Source: Torulaspora globosa (lineage: Eukaryota; Ascomycota; Saccharomycetes; Saccharomycetales; Saccharomycetaceae). Taken from it: a DNA stretch of 64,000 bases. The position numbers were made by a program, and so were the translations under genes. Each line of letters opens with the position of its first letter. Position 1 is the first letter of the stretch. Shown here piece after piece: positions 47,255-56,383 of this stretch. Below the pieces are notes generated by a model that was not told where the DNA came from, did not search any database, and saw nothing but the letters and a program-made list of their open reading frames with translations. The stretch spans positions 372,001-436,000 of the forward strand of contig NC_050731.1 of the NCBI RefSeq assembly GCF_014133895.1. The letters run 5' to 3'.

Positions 47255-48991
47255 TCATCTGTTGTATGGGTGATAACCGTTGTTACGTCTGCTGTATCCA
47301 CCACGGCCGCGGTAGCCACTGCCACTTCCTCCTCTGTAACCACTGCGGTTTCCATTACGATAGTGATAGTCGCGATCGCCACGCTCTCCACGCTCTCCAC
47401 GCTCTCCACGCTCTCCACGCTCTCCACGTTCCCCACGTTCACCGCGTTCACCACGCTCTCCACGATCCCTACGGTCCCCCCGCTCTCCACGATCTCCACG
47501 GTCGCCGCGTTCACGACGCTCACGTCCGTAAGAGTGTGAGCTTTGATCGGCGGACGATGATGGTGGACCTCTTGGACCTCTTGGCAAGTTGATCTGTAGC
47601 TTATTCTCACCGCTATCGCTGCTCTCATTGGAGCTGGCTTTAGCTTCTGAGGTCTCACCACCTACTGTTTGGACACTTGAAGCTGCGTTACCACTTGAAG
47701 CCCCGTCGTCTCCCTGGTTTGGTGTACCAGAATCCGAAGGAGCTCCAGGAGTGCCCATACCGCGCATGCTGAAACCTGGCATCATCATTGACATTTGCTG
47801 CATCTGTTGTTGGAACATCTGAGTATAATCCATGCCGGTCTGTTGCTGCATCTGTTGATAATATTCCTGCATTTTTTGATAATATTCTGCCATAGCCTGA
47901 GGATTGAACATTGGATTGAAGCCAGCCATCATAGGGTTTTGGTACATTTGCGCCATCGGATTAGCCATGCCTGCAAAACCTTGTACACCTCCAACGTCGC
48001 CAGCTTGCTGCTGCTTTTGCATGTGTCTTGGTTCGGCTCTTTTGATTTCGATCTTCTTGCCCTTGAAGTCGATAAATTTATTCTGGCAAACTCGATCAAC
48101 TGCATCAGGAGAATCATATGTGACAAAACCAAAACCTCTTGATCTACCGGTATCCTTATCCAACATCAGTTGGGCATCAATAATGGTACCCCACTGAGCG
48201 AAAAACTCTTCGAATTCTTTAGGCCTCACATCTGCACCAATACCACCAACAAAAATCTTACCAGTTTTGTCCTGTTCTTCTCTGGGAATTGCCCTCTTTG
48301 GATCGATAACCTTGCCATCGAGAATATGTTGGGTCTTAACCACTTCATCAACGCTGCTGGGTTCTTCAAACGTCAAAAAACCGAAACCTCTCGATCTGCC
48401 TGTGTTGGTATCTTTCATGATCTTCAGATCGATCACTTTACCATATTTACTGAAATAGTCCCTCAAAGTATCTTCAGTTGTCTCCCAGTTCAAACCACCA
48501 ATAAACATCTTGCAGATATCTCTGGACAAGTCTGCCTTCACGGGACCTACAGATTGCCGTGGAGCGGCGTTGGTAGCTTGTGGCTGAAATTGTGACATCG
48601 TCTGTTGCAGCTGTTCCCATGACATTCCAGTAGGTGCGTTTGGCTTATCAGTAGCTGTAGAATCGGTCCCACTCCTGTTATCTGTACTATTATTTGTATT
48701 AGACTGATTATCACTATTTGTGTCGTAATTATTATTATTTGCATTCGTACTTGCGCTGGTATTAGTATTGGTATTTGCTGCGCTCGCCTGGGTTAAATTA
48801 GAGGATAATGCCTGTAGTGCAGCTAATTGGTCCAGAGAAGATGTTGCGCTGTTATTGGACTCCTTTGGTGGTGTAGACGTCTTTTCCGTGGTGATGTCCT
48901 TCTTTTGTTCATCCTTGTTGTCCACAACTGTTGTGACAGAGGTTGATTCCTCGCCGTAAATGTCGTTAAAGTCCTCGTCGTCAGAATTCAT
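47255..48991 (-). CDS. HRP1: Cleavage factor IB / hnRNP-like Hrp1 (Nab4)
   Basis: Hrp1 binds the UA-rich efficiency element of pre-mRNA 3' ends and shuttles with mRNA. The 578 residues compare with 534 in S. cerevisiae. Order: Asn/Ser/Thr-rich N-terminus (1-155); RRM1 at about 160-235 (KMFIGGLNW; GFGFLTFE); RRM2 at about 245-320 (KIFVGGIGA; GFGFVTYDS); a Met/Gln/Pro-rich region; a Ser/Glu region; an Arg-Gly-Glu/Asp repeat at about 492-537; and a final RGG-type tail, YRGGSGSGYRGRGGYSRRN. The two RRM cores are nearly invariant. The RGE/RGD tract is longer than I know from S. cerevisiae and lies in tandem DNA repeats. The end overlaps none of the neighbouring pseudogene. Confidence 0.96.
   Translation of the reverse strand: MNSDDEDFNDIYGEESTSVTTVVDNKDEQKKDITTEKTSTPPKESNNSATSSLDQLAALQALSSNLTQASAANTNTNTSASTNANNNNYDTNSDNQSNTNNSTDNRSGTDSTATDKPNAPTGMSWEQLQQTMSQFQPQATNAAPRQSVGPVKADLSRDICKMFIGGLNWETTEDTLRDYFSKYGKVIDLKIMKDTNTGRSRGFGFLTFEEPSSVDEVVKTQHILDGKVIDPKRAIPREEQDKTGKIFVGGIGADVRPKEFEEFFAQWGTIIDAQLMLDKDTGRSRGFGFVTYDSPDAVDRVCQNKFIDFKGKKIEIKRAEPRHMQKQQQAGDVGGVQGFAGMANPMAQMYQNPMMAGFNPMFNPQAMAEYYQKMQEYYQQMQQQTGMDYTQMFQQQMQQMSMMMPGFSMRGMGTPGAPSDSGTPNQGDDGASSGNAASSVQTVGGETSEAKASSNESSDSGENKLQINLPRGPRGPPSSSADQSSHSYGRERRERGDRGDRGERGDRRDRGERGERGERGERGERGERGERGERGERGDRDYHYRNGNRSGYRGGSGSGYRGRGGYSRRNNGYHPYNR
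47380..47515. repeat. 9-bp tandem repeat coding for RGE/RGD in HRP1
   Basis: On the plus strand the unit ctctccacg repeats near-perfectly from about 47382 to 47426, then continues with single-base changes to about 47515. On the coding (minus) strand it encodes Arg-Gly-Glu triplets with some Arg-Gly-Asp. The near-identical units suggest recent slippage-driven expansion of a minisatellite inside the gene. Confidence 0.9.
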
Positions 48992-49739
48992 GTTTGGGTT
49001 AGTGGTTGGGACTCGCTAAGAAAGCTGCTTGCGGTAAAAAGACAACCAACTATCTGTAAACTTCTTCCCCAAATGGTTCAGTTTACGATTCGATAAACTC
49101 TAATGGACTGCCGTGAAAAGATGGAGTACAAATCAATCCACTTCTTAGATTACAATAGCCGGTCCTTTGGATGACGCTCTGTGCAGTAGGATACCTATTC
49201 TCTATTGAGCTCTATCAAAGAGTTAAGTAATCTAAAAATGATGTAACGATTATAAGGCTATTCCAGTATATTGAGAAAACAAAGGCAAATTTTAAATAGG
49301 AGAGATGCCTTAGAAAACAAAACTTGTCTTTTCCAACTTCTCTTCCTTTCCCAAATCTTTGGTTATTCGAAAATTTTACCTTGATTCAGAACGCCCTTTA
49401 GTTAATCCCTTATGCTCAACGTTGTCGTTTGTGTGTTACGGGAAGTGAGTCTTGGGAGAAAAAGCTTTCTCAAACCCTTCTCCTTTATATACCAAACCTT
49501 TTTTCGTCTCGCAAAAGGAAAATCAGAAAAAGGAGCCTTACTTGTCCGCTTTTCTCCCGATGTTTTTCGGACAAATAATATGTCCGATGCTACCCGGTTA
49601 TATCGGACATTTTTGAAAAGCTTCGCAAAGATCTTTAATGGGCGGTAGGTAAATCATGGCATTGAGAGGGCCATCTGGATTATAAACCTGAGGTAGCTGT
49701 TCGTCTAGATCTTCTCTATCCTAGCAAGCGAGTGGCACG
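48992..49739. promoter_or_regulatory. Divergent region HRP1/TRM11
   Basis: About 750 bases. Near 49369 is a run like the ribosome-biogenesis RRPE element (GAAAATTTT). At 49568-49609 the hexamer CGGACA occurs as forward, inverted and forward copies (CGGACA, TGTCCG, CGGACA). A 78-codon frame from an ATG at 49412 has no recognisable domain and I do not call it a gene. Confidence 0.4.
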
Positions 49740-51044
49740 ATGGCAACGAAATATCTGGTTTATATGGTACAGGTCCATACCAATTTTAGGAAAGCTGAGT
49801 TGGAGTCATTAGCCGAGCTATACGGTATCAAATCGATCGATTTCACAAAACATGATGAGCAAAGCCCATTTTTCTTGGTTGAATTAGAAGGGGATCAGCA
49901 AGCTAGGGATTGGATTAAGAGATCAATACTGACAAGAGGAATTTATGAGTACTGGGGTGAGGGTGCGACGCTGGAGGAATTGCATGAAAATGTCCAGTCA
50001 CAGCCATTCTTCGAACATTACAAGGATACTTACAAGAATGACTCGTTTAAATTCGAGTTTGAATCATATAAGGGCACAAGCAAAGCGAATAGGGTGAAGC
50101 AGATTGAGAGCTTTGCTTACTTAGATTTTCGTGGCAAGATAGACTTGAAATCCGCAAAACAGACATATACGCTAATTGAGGAGTACAAACCACTGTCAGA
50201 TAATGTGCCAGGAACTGTGCCAATTCATTTATACTTTGGCCGATTGGTTCAGCGAAGTGATCGTCTCGCTGTGGAGAAATACGATTTGAAAAAAAGGCCA
50301 TACAAGGGAACCACCAGCTTCGAGGCAGAGTTGTCGCTCGTAAGCGCCAATATAGCTCAGGTAAAACCAGGTACGATAATGTACGACCCGTTTGCAGGTA
50401 CGGGATCGTTTCTCTGTGCTGGTGGACATTACGGTGCGCTCGTTGTAGGATCAGATATTGATGGCAGAATGATTAGAGGTAAAGGCGCTGCGCAAAACAT
50501 AAATTCGAATTTCAGACATTACAAGGAGAACAACAGGTTCCTGGACGTCCTCACTATGGATTTTACGCATAACTCGTTACGTTCTAACTTAGTGATCGAC
50601 ACAATACTATGTGATCCGCCGTACGGGATCAGAGAAGCCATCAAAGTACTAGGCGCGAAGGATCCTCAAAGATTTGTTGGGAAAGAAAACGTAGAGATTG
50701 ATGGTCAAAAGGCCTATCTAAGGCGTGATTACATACCCACAAAGAAACCCTATTCGCTGGATTCTCTGCTGGATGATCTTCTGCAGTATGCATCTGAGAG
50801 GCTACCGATTGGCGGCCGTCTAGCATTTTGGATGCCCACTGCCAATGACGAAAACATTGAAACCATTATACCGCTGCACTCAAATTTGGAACTGAAGTAC
50901 AATTGTGTCCAAGAGTTCAACAAATGGTCAAGGCGGTTGCTTGTATATATCAATCGGGGACCGGATTTTCACGGAAAGACTAATCATGGATCGTCCAGAT
51001 CCAGAAGCAACTTTAGAGATAGATACTTCAAGAACTTTAATTAA
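49740..51044 (+). CDS. TRM11: tRNA m2G10 methyltransferase catalytic subunit Trm11
   Basis: Trm11, activated by Trm112, makes N2-methylguanosine at position 10 of tRNAs. The 434 residues compare with 433 in S. cerevisiae. The N-terminal half holds the NFLD/THUMP RNA-binding region. The methyltransferase fold has the SAM motif DPFAGTGSFLCAGGH at about 218-232 and the catalytic DPPY tetrad at about 291-294 (LCDPPYGIREA). Position between HRP1 and YPT11 corresponds to YOL124C with YNL304W interleaved. Confidence 0.97.
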   Translation: MATKYLVYMVQVHTNFRKAELESLAELYGIKSIDFTKHDEQSPFFLVELEGDQQARDWIKRSILTRGIYEYWGEGATLEELHENVQSQPFFEHYKDTYKNDSFKFEFESYKGTSKANRVKQIESFAYLDFRGKIDLKSAKQTYTLIEEYKPLSDNVPGTVPIHLYFGRLVQRSDRLAVEKYDLKKRPYKGTTSFEAELSLVSANIAQVKPGTIMYDPFAGTGSFLCAGGHYGALVVGSDIDGRMIRGKGAAQNINSNFRHYKENNRFLDVLTMDFTHNSLRSNLVIDTILCDPPYGIREAIKVLGAKDPQRFVGKENVEIDGQKAYLRRDYIPTKKPYSLDSLLDDLLQYASERLPIGGRLAFWMPTANDENIETIIPLHSNLELKYNCVQEFNKWSRRLLVYINRGPDFHGKTNHGSSRSRSNFRDRYFKNFN

Positions 51045-51081
51045 AATTCGTTAATGCTATGTTAAATAACTGGATCTATTG

Positions 51082-52350
51082 TTACACACAACAAGATGAT
51101 GCTTTGATGTCGTTCAATGGCTTTGATAAGTCTATACTAGAGTCCTTCCTGGACGGCTGCGAACGCGAGCCCTTATTTCGGCAGTGTAAACGGTTCTCGC
51201 CGTCTTCGCACTCGCTGGCCAATTCAGAGGAAGTAGGAGATGTGTCTAAGGATGGGGTTCTTTCTTGTAAGCTATCCACGTTTTCATAACAACCATTTTC
51301 AACCAGATCTTTGATGATCAGATTAATGGTTCTTTCCACAACATGCGGCCATTTGCAAGTTATTTCGAAGTTACCGGATATGCTCACATTAAATCTCGAC
51401 TTTATTGTCTCGATAGCCCTAAGAACTTGCTCATGTGTCACTTGCCGATCCTTATATAGGTCGATCTTGCTTCCTATCAGATAAAATCGTACTTTGGCTA
51501 AATCACGCGTGTCGAAGTTATCTAGCGCCTCCCTGAGCCAGTGGTCGCAACAGCTCTGAAAAGTCTTTAAATTGCAAATATCATAAGCCAAAATGATGCC
51601 ATTCGCGCCCTTGTACAGCAGTGGTATCATTGCATTTCTATAACGCTCTTGGCCGGCGGTGTCCCACAAAATACATTTGAAAAACCTGTTGTCTATATTG
51701 ATAATGCTAGTCTTTATGTCAACGCCAATAGTTGATCTCGTATCGAGCACAAACTCGTCCGAGTCGTCGTCCGTTTGCACTTCTGGAATGAACTCGTCGC
51801 TGCTTTGGTTCGTTCCAATCATGAGGCCTCCAAACTTCTGCCTTTTGTGGAATAACTCCTCGTAATCGTTTAGGCTGTATCTCTTTCTCATATCGATCTT
51901 TTTCTGATTTCGTGGACCACCTTTATCCTGCTCTGGCTTGTTCTTCACCGGTGTTGAGGCGGCACTCATGATCTTCAATTGTGATTTCGTGGGCAATTCG
52001 TTGCAGTATCCCAAAATCATTGCTGTCTTTCCGACGCCTGCATCTCCGATGAGCAAAAGTTTCAGATTCGATGCCTTATGAGACATCGAGTCCATTGAAA
52101 TTTGATCGTATTTGGACGGAATTCTATAAAAAGAAGAGGACTCATGGTATACCGCCCGTGGAGTAGACGCATTAGAAGATGCAGATCCAAACGCCTGCGA
52201 TCCATCGACCGCAGAGGCATGTATGGGCAGCACCGGCGACAACGGTGAGACAGGCACATGAACTGAATACCTCTTCCTGCCAGACATCGACGAAACAGCA
52301 GTTGTGAGGTTCTCCCCAATACGTGGCAGCTTTGTGTACAATTGAGTCAT
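51082..52350 (-). CDS. YPT11: Rab-type GTPase Ypt11
   Basis: Ypt11 recruits the myosin Myo2 for mitochondrial and Golgi inheritance. The 422 residues compare with 417. The first 95 residues are a Ser/Pro-rich extension. Then come G1 GDAGVGKT (102-109), an insertion of about 85 residues between G1 and the switch region (typical of Ypt11), switch I STIGVDIK, G3 WDTAGQERYR and a G4 motif reading GSKID. The C-terminus ends SSCCV, a double-cysteine prenylation signal. YNL304W identity is given by the unusual insertion and by position. Confidence 0.94.
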   Translation of the reverse strand: MTQLYTKLPRIGENLTTAVSSMSGRKRYSVHVPVSPLSPVLPIHASAVDGSQAFGSASSNASTPRAVYHESSSFYRIPSKYDQISMDSMSHKASNLKLLLIGDAGVGKTAMILGYCNELPTKSQLKIMSAASTPVKNKPEQDKGGPRNQKKIDMRKRYSLNDYEELFHKRQKFGGLMIGTNQSSDEFIPEVQTDDDSDEFVLDTRSTIGVDIKTSIINIDNRFFKCILWDTAGQERYRNAMIPLLYKGANGIILAYDICNLKTFQSCCDHWLREALDNFDTRDLAKVRFYLIGSKIDLYKDRQVTHEQVLRAIETIKSRFNVSISGNFEITCKWPHVVERTINLIIKDLVENGCYENVDSLQERTPSLDTSPTSSELASECEDGENRLHCRNKGSRSQPSRKDSSIDLSKPLNDIKASSCCV

Positions 52351-52599
52351 GAAACTACAAGAATCGAAGAACTTATCGCATAGACGTTATGCCAATTGTA
52401 CCCTCAGTGTCACGTGATCGCACTCTTACAGTGTATTCGGGAGAGGACCGCAGTGGCTGATCTCAAACGGTCCCAGACACGTCTCAACACTGAGAATTCA
52501 GAGGTCTTATTCCTACTGTTTTGAAATTGTGTCATCTGTAAGAATTTATGTTTAGTTCTAATAAAAAGTCTTTTTTTTCACAACGCGCGCCTGCAATAT

Positions 52600-53841
52600 T
52601 TATTTAGTATACATCAACATGGCAACGTTCTCGAGCGAGACGTCCGGAGTAGTATATTTAATCAGTTGGACCTCGTAGTCTCTGTTCGTCAGATTCTCAC
52701 AGATCCACTGCTTCCTCCCCTCGTCAATTACCCGTCTGGCCATCAGGCCCAGCCGCTCGCGTCTACCGAGAGGCAGGTTTGTGAAGTGGCCCCCAACGTC
52801 ATCGTCGCTGAGACCCTCTCTCCTACCGCTCGTAGCCCAAGAACACATCTTACGTAGACTGTTGAAGAAATCGCGGTACGACAGGCCGGACTCTCCGCGG
52901 AGCAGAGACTCCACAAACGGCCGGTTCACGTACTGGTCCGGGTCACAAACGTGTCGGCAGCACATAGCGATGCAAACGCCCTTCAGGCCGCCGTCCCGAT
53001 TCAGACGTTCGCTGTTGGCAATGCACCGCAACGTGAGATCGGTGGCGACCCCACACAGATGCTTCGAGACCGCGACGAAATCGCGATCGGCTTCCAGCAG
53101 CGGGTCCAGCTTGAGATCCCTGATGTCGATTTTGCAGCGGCGCGTGATCGCGGCGTCTGCGGGGCCCCCGCGCAGCTTCTCGAAGTCCTCCCTGAACTTG
53201 CTGTCGAATTTCATACGGTTCGACGCGCGGTCGATCAGCGTGAATGTAGGCGGGGCCCCCGCGTGCTGCTGCAGCGCCACCTGGTTGATGTAACGGGAGA
53301 GCTCAGCGCGCCCGCAGCCGAACTCGATGAACCGCGTGTCCTGCAGCAGTTTGCGATCGAGCATGTGCTGGATCAGAGACGACTGTTGCAGCGCGTGTTT
53401 CCGGTTCGAAGCCAGCTCAGCGCAGCGATGCGACTCCATGTACTCGTTCGACTTGCATTGCAACGGCAAATCCGAGAATCCCTCAGCGTAGATTCGCTCC
53501 AGAACTGGAATACTTTGTATTACGAGCTCGTTAGGGTGCGGCGGGTCGCCGCACCCTGTCTCGCCTGCTCGCAAGAGATTGCAGTCCCGCACATAAAACG
53601 GCTCGTTATCGTTCGCATGCAGTAGCTTCAGCTTATTGCACTTTTTCACGTGACGCCCGAGATTCGAAGCCCAAACCGTATGATTTGGGTCCAACGGACA
53701 GGGAACTCGACGCTTTTCGCCCTGCGTGCCATTGCTCACGTCAAGATGCTCCAAGCAGTAAGAAGAGCCGGACTTGGTGGTCATGCCACAGTACCGTCTC
53801 TTTTGGCTCATATAGAAGCCACATTTACTTGCGCCGGGCAT
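52600..53841 (-). CDS. TRM13: tRNA 2'-O-methyltransferase Trm13
   Basis: Trm13 methylates the 2'-OH of residue 4 in the acceptor stem of some tRNAs. The 413 residues compare with 476 in S. cerevisiae. The N-terminus has the TRM13 CCCH zinc finger (CGFYMSQKRRYCGMTTKSGSS then YCLEHL) and a CHHC finger (CPLDPNHTVWASNLGRHVKKC), both complete. The methyltransferase core begins near residue 160 (FIEFGCGRAELSRYI), and the family motif VSKHLCGVATDLTLRC is near 258. The gene is strongly GC-rich compared with MON2 or HRP1. Position matches YOL125W, next to MDH2. Confidence 0.95.
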   Translation of the reverse strand: MPGASKCGFYMSQKRRYCGMTTKSGSSYCLEHLDVSNGTQGEKRRVPCPLDPNHTVWASNLGRHVKKCNKLKLLHANDNEPFYVRDCNLLRAGETGCGDPPHPNELVIQSIPVLERIYAEGFSDLPLQCKSNEYMESHRCAELASNRKHALQQSSLIQHMLDRKLLQDTRFIEFGCGRAELSRYINQVALQQHAGAPPTFTLIDRASNRMKFDSKFREDFEKLRGGPADAAITRRCKIDIRDLKLDPLLEADRDFVAVSKHLCGVATDLTLRCIANSERLNRDGGLKGVCIAMCCRHVCDPDQYVNRPFVESLLRGESGLSYRDFFNSLRKMCSWATSGRREGLSDDDVGGHFTNLPLGRRERLGLMARRVIDEGRKQWICENLTNRDYEVQLIKYTTPDVSLENVAMLMYTK

Positions 53842-54181
53842 GCTAGACCTCTATCTGCGTTTCGCAATTTGTCCCTGTCTTGTGCTAATCAACGCCAGCT
53901 CTGCTGAAATTTCGTCACTGTCGATCCGCCTCGCTCTGCACGACGCTGCTCGCATTGATCGACCAAACCCCGAATAAAACAGCGTCTCCGCTGCGGAGGC
54001 ACGCAGCGAAACCGGAGATGCGCACCGCAGCGTGACCGCTGCATGAGGGGCCGGCTTATCGCTGATTGTCGCCGACGCGCGCCTCCCAGCCGCGATATAT
54101 AACGGCTATGGGGCAGCAGCTAAAGCTTATCTAGCGTTGCGGTAAACTCCCTTGCTCTACAGAACAACCAAGAACACAGAG
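53842..54181. promoter_or_regulatory. Divergent promoter TRM13/MDH2
   Basis: About 340 bases, GC-rich. A TATATAA element at 54096-54102 is 80 bases before the MDH2 ATG. An AGGGG stress-type motif lies near 54043. I did not find a full carbon-source response element (YCCRTTNRNCCG). Confidence 0.5.
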
Positions 54182-55285
54182 ATGCCACATCCTGTAGAAA
54201 CTGATACGATCAAGATCGCCGTCCTGGGCGCCGCTGGCGGAATCGGCCAGTCGCTATCGCTGCTGCTCAAGACTCAATTGACCGCTTTTAGCAACCGCCG
54301 TCACGTGCACCTAGCACTTTACGACGTGAACGCCGACGGAGTCCGCGGCGTTGCCGCGGACCTTTCGCACGTCGACACCCCCATCACCCTGAGCAGCCAC
54401 TCGCCCGCGGACTCCGCGGATGCGTTGCGGGACTGTCTCATTAACGCCGCGCTTGTGCTGATCCCCGCGGGTGTACCCCGCAAGCCGGGCATGACGCGCG
54501 AGGATCTGTTTGCGATCAACGCCAAGATCGTTGGCCAGCTCGGCGGCGCGATCGCCCAGCACTGCGACCTGTCGCGCGTGTTTGTGCTGGTAATCTCCAA
54601 CCCCGTAAACTCGCTCGTGCCTGTGATGGTCGAGACGCTGTATGCGAGCGCCCCCGCGGCTAGCGCCGGCGTCGAGCGCCGGGTGTTTGGGATCACGCAC
54701 CTCGACCTGGTGCGCGCTTCGACCTTCCTGCACGAACAGACCATCACGTCGAATCTCACGGAACGCTCCGACATAATGCCCTACGTGCCCGTGATCGGCG
54801 GTCATTCCGGCGACACCATCGTACCGCTGTTCTCGCTGGCTAGCGAGCAGCACCACATACCGCAGCAGCAGCTGGAGTCGCTGGTGCACCGCGTGCAGTA
54901 CGGCGGTGACGAGATAGTGAAGGCCAAGAACGGCCAGGGCTCCGCCACGCTGTCGATGGCGCACGCCGCGTTCCAGGTGGTCAAGAACTTCGTTCTGCTG
55001 CTGACGGGCGCCGCCGACACCCTCAGCGGCATATTCTACGTGTCGCTTCTCGACCGCGCCGGACAACCGGTGTGTCCGGGCGCTGGGAAACTGCTCGCCC
55101 TGATCGACGGCTGCACCTACTTTGCGGCCCCCGTGACCGCGACGCGCGCACAGGGCGTCGTAGACGTGGACTACGGCATTCTGGCAAAGATCTCCGCGTA
55201 CGAGCGCGAGAAGCTGCTGCCCCTTTGTCTCCCCAAGCTGAAGGCCGGTATCGAGGCAGGCCGGAAGGCGGGCACCACCGTCTAG
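54182..55285 (+). CDS. MDH2: Cytosolic malate dehydrogenase Mdh2
   Basis: Mdh2 interconverts malate and oxaloacetate with NAD in the cytosol and is needed for gluconeogenesis. The frame extends ten codons further from a TTG; the ATG at 54182 is chosen, giving 367 residues (377 in S. cerevisiae). The NAD-binding motif GAAGGIGQ is at 16-23; substrate-loop arginines are in PRKPGMTR; the catalytic histidine lies in IGGHSGDT. There is no presequence and no SKL-type end, so it is neither Mdh1 nor Mdh3. The protein begins Met-Pro-His. In S. cerevisiae the proline exposed after Met removal is the Pro/N-degron read by Gid4 for destruction when glucose returns. The gene has very high third-position GC. 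Confidence 0.95.
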   Translation: MPHPVETDTIKIAVLGAAGGIGQSLSLLLKTQLTAFSNRRHVHLALYDVNADGVRGVAADLSHVDTPITLSSHSPADSADALRDCLINAALVLIPAGVPRKPGMTREDLFAINAKIVGQLGGAIAQHCDLSRVFVLVISNPVNSLVPVMVETLYASAPAASAGVERRVFGITHLDLVRASTFLHEQTITSNLTERSDIMPYVPVIGGHSGDTIVPLFSLASEQHHIPQQQLESLVHRVQYGGDEIVKAKNGQGSATLSMAHAAFQVVKNFVLLLTGAADTLSGIFYVSLLDRAGQPVCPGAGKLLALIDGCTYFAAPVTATRAQGVVDVDYGILAKISAYEREKLLPLCLPKLKAGIEAGRKAGTTV

Positions 55286-55430
55286 TTGCACTTGCCTCGC
55301 TTTGCGCCACTTGTTTGCTCCCTTTTGATCTATAGTATTCCGTCGCCGTATTTAAGCCCTATTTGCATGCGCTGCGCGGTGCGCAGCTCGCTCTAACACT
55401 GTATCCCTCGTTTTTAACCAAGTAACAAGA

Positions 55431-56306
55431 ATGAGTAGTGACCCTCCACCATATCAGAACTACGAGTCACTGGATCATGCAGCGCAAGGTCCGGTCACTG
55501 TAGACCCAAACGTCCGGCGCCACGAGCTGCCTGACGACTTCAAGTACTCGACGACGATCATCTCGTGCGAGTTCCCCGTTCGCCAGCGGTTCATGGCCAG
55601 GGTCTACTCGATCCTATCGGCGCAACTGCTGCTCACGCTGGCGTTCTGCTACGCTGCGACCACCTCTGGCCGCTTGCAGCTGTTTCTGCTCCGGCACACA
55701 GCGCTGTACGTGGTCGCGGTGATCGCGGCGCTAGTGTCGTGCGTCTGGCTGGCGCTCGCGCCCCGGGCCGAGGACTACGAGACCGAGCCGGCGGACCCAC
55801 TGCTTGGGCGGCGCGCCGCCGCGGTTCCTTGGTACTGCCTCGGCAGGCGGGGCCAGTGGACGCTGCTAGCGGTGTTTACTGTTGCGGAGAGCTACTGTCT
55901 GGGCGGCAGTGTGATGTTCGAGTCGCGGCAGATCGTGCTGAACGCGCTGCTGGTGACCGCGGTAGTGGTAGTCGGGGTGTCACTGATGGCGTTCTCCGGC
56001 AGGTTCCAGATCGCGCTGGAGTCTGCAGCGTCGATCTACTACTGGCTGAACCTGGCGCTGCTGTTGCTGATCGGGATCGGACTGTCGGCGCTGCTGTTCG
56101 GCGGGATGGGCAGCTGGCTGAACTACGTGTACGGTTGGGTCGGGGCAGTGGTGTTCTCGGTGTACTTGTTTGTGGACACTCAGTTGATCTTCCGCAAGAT
56201 GTATGTTGGGGAGGAGATACGGTGCGCGATGATGTTGTATCTGGACATCATCAATCTGTTTCTGTCGATCTTAAGGATCTTGTCGAGCCAGAATAACGAT
56301 GATTAG
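55431..56306 (+). CDS. BXI1: BAX inhibitor-1 family protein Bxi1 (Ybh3)
   Basis: The 291-residue protein (297 in S. cerevisiae) has a proline-rich soluble N-terminus (SSDPPPYQNYESLDHA) and seven hydrophobic segments from about residue 60 to the end, the TMBIM layout. The conserved FVDTQLIFRKMYVG...CAMMLYLDIINLFLSILRIL block at the C-terminus is complete. The yeast protein has been linked to ER calcium and unfolded-protein signalling and to cell death at the vacuole and mitochondria. It directly follows MDH2, as expected from interleaving YNL305C with YOL126C. High GC. Confidence 0.95.
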   Translation: MSSDPPPYQNYESLDHAAQGPVTVDPNVRRHELPDDFKYSTTIISCEFPVRQRFMARVYSILSAQLLLTLAFCYAATTSGRLQLFLLRHTALYVVAVIAALVSCVWLALAPRAEDYETEPADPLLGRRAAAVPWYCLGRRGQWTLLAVFTVAESYCLGGSVMFESRQIVLNALLVTAVVVVGVSLMAFSGRFQIALESAASIYYWLNLALLLLIGIGLSALLFGGMGSWLNYVYGWVGAVVFSVYLFVDTQLIFRKMYVGEEIRCAMMLYLDIINLFLSILRILSSQNNDD

Positions 56307-56383
56307 TGGTTTTTTATAAGTACTGCATACATAGTGATAACATACGTACTAAAGTACTATGGGAGCGTTGTAGTGTACCGGGA

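Noticed and set aside
47200..47600. Possible CRISPR-like or satellite array because of regular short repeats
   Set aside because: The repeats are a coding minisatellite in HRP1 with a 9-bp unit and no spacers.
49412..49648. 78-codon plus-strand frame with ATG upstream of TRM11
   Set aside because: Basic, no domain, ends before TRM11. It could be part of a leader, but nothing supports translation.
54311..55291. 326-codon open frame on the minus strand opposite MDH2
   Set aside because: It lies wholly opposite a well-identified enzyme in a GC-rich region. Its product is Arg/His/Gly/Ala low complexity with no domain.
55565..56296. 243-codon plus-strand frame inside BXI1
   Set aside because: Off-frame shadow of BXI1, created by high GC; Arg/Gly/Val-rich with no family features.
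52600..56306. Horizontal transfer as the cause of the GC-rich TRM13-MDH2-BXI1 segment
   Set aside because: Each gene has a clear yeast orthologue in its expected syntenic position, so composition alone does not support transfer.
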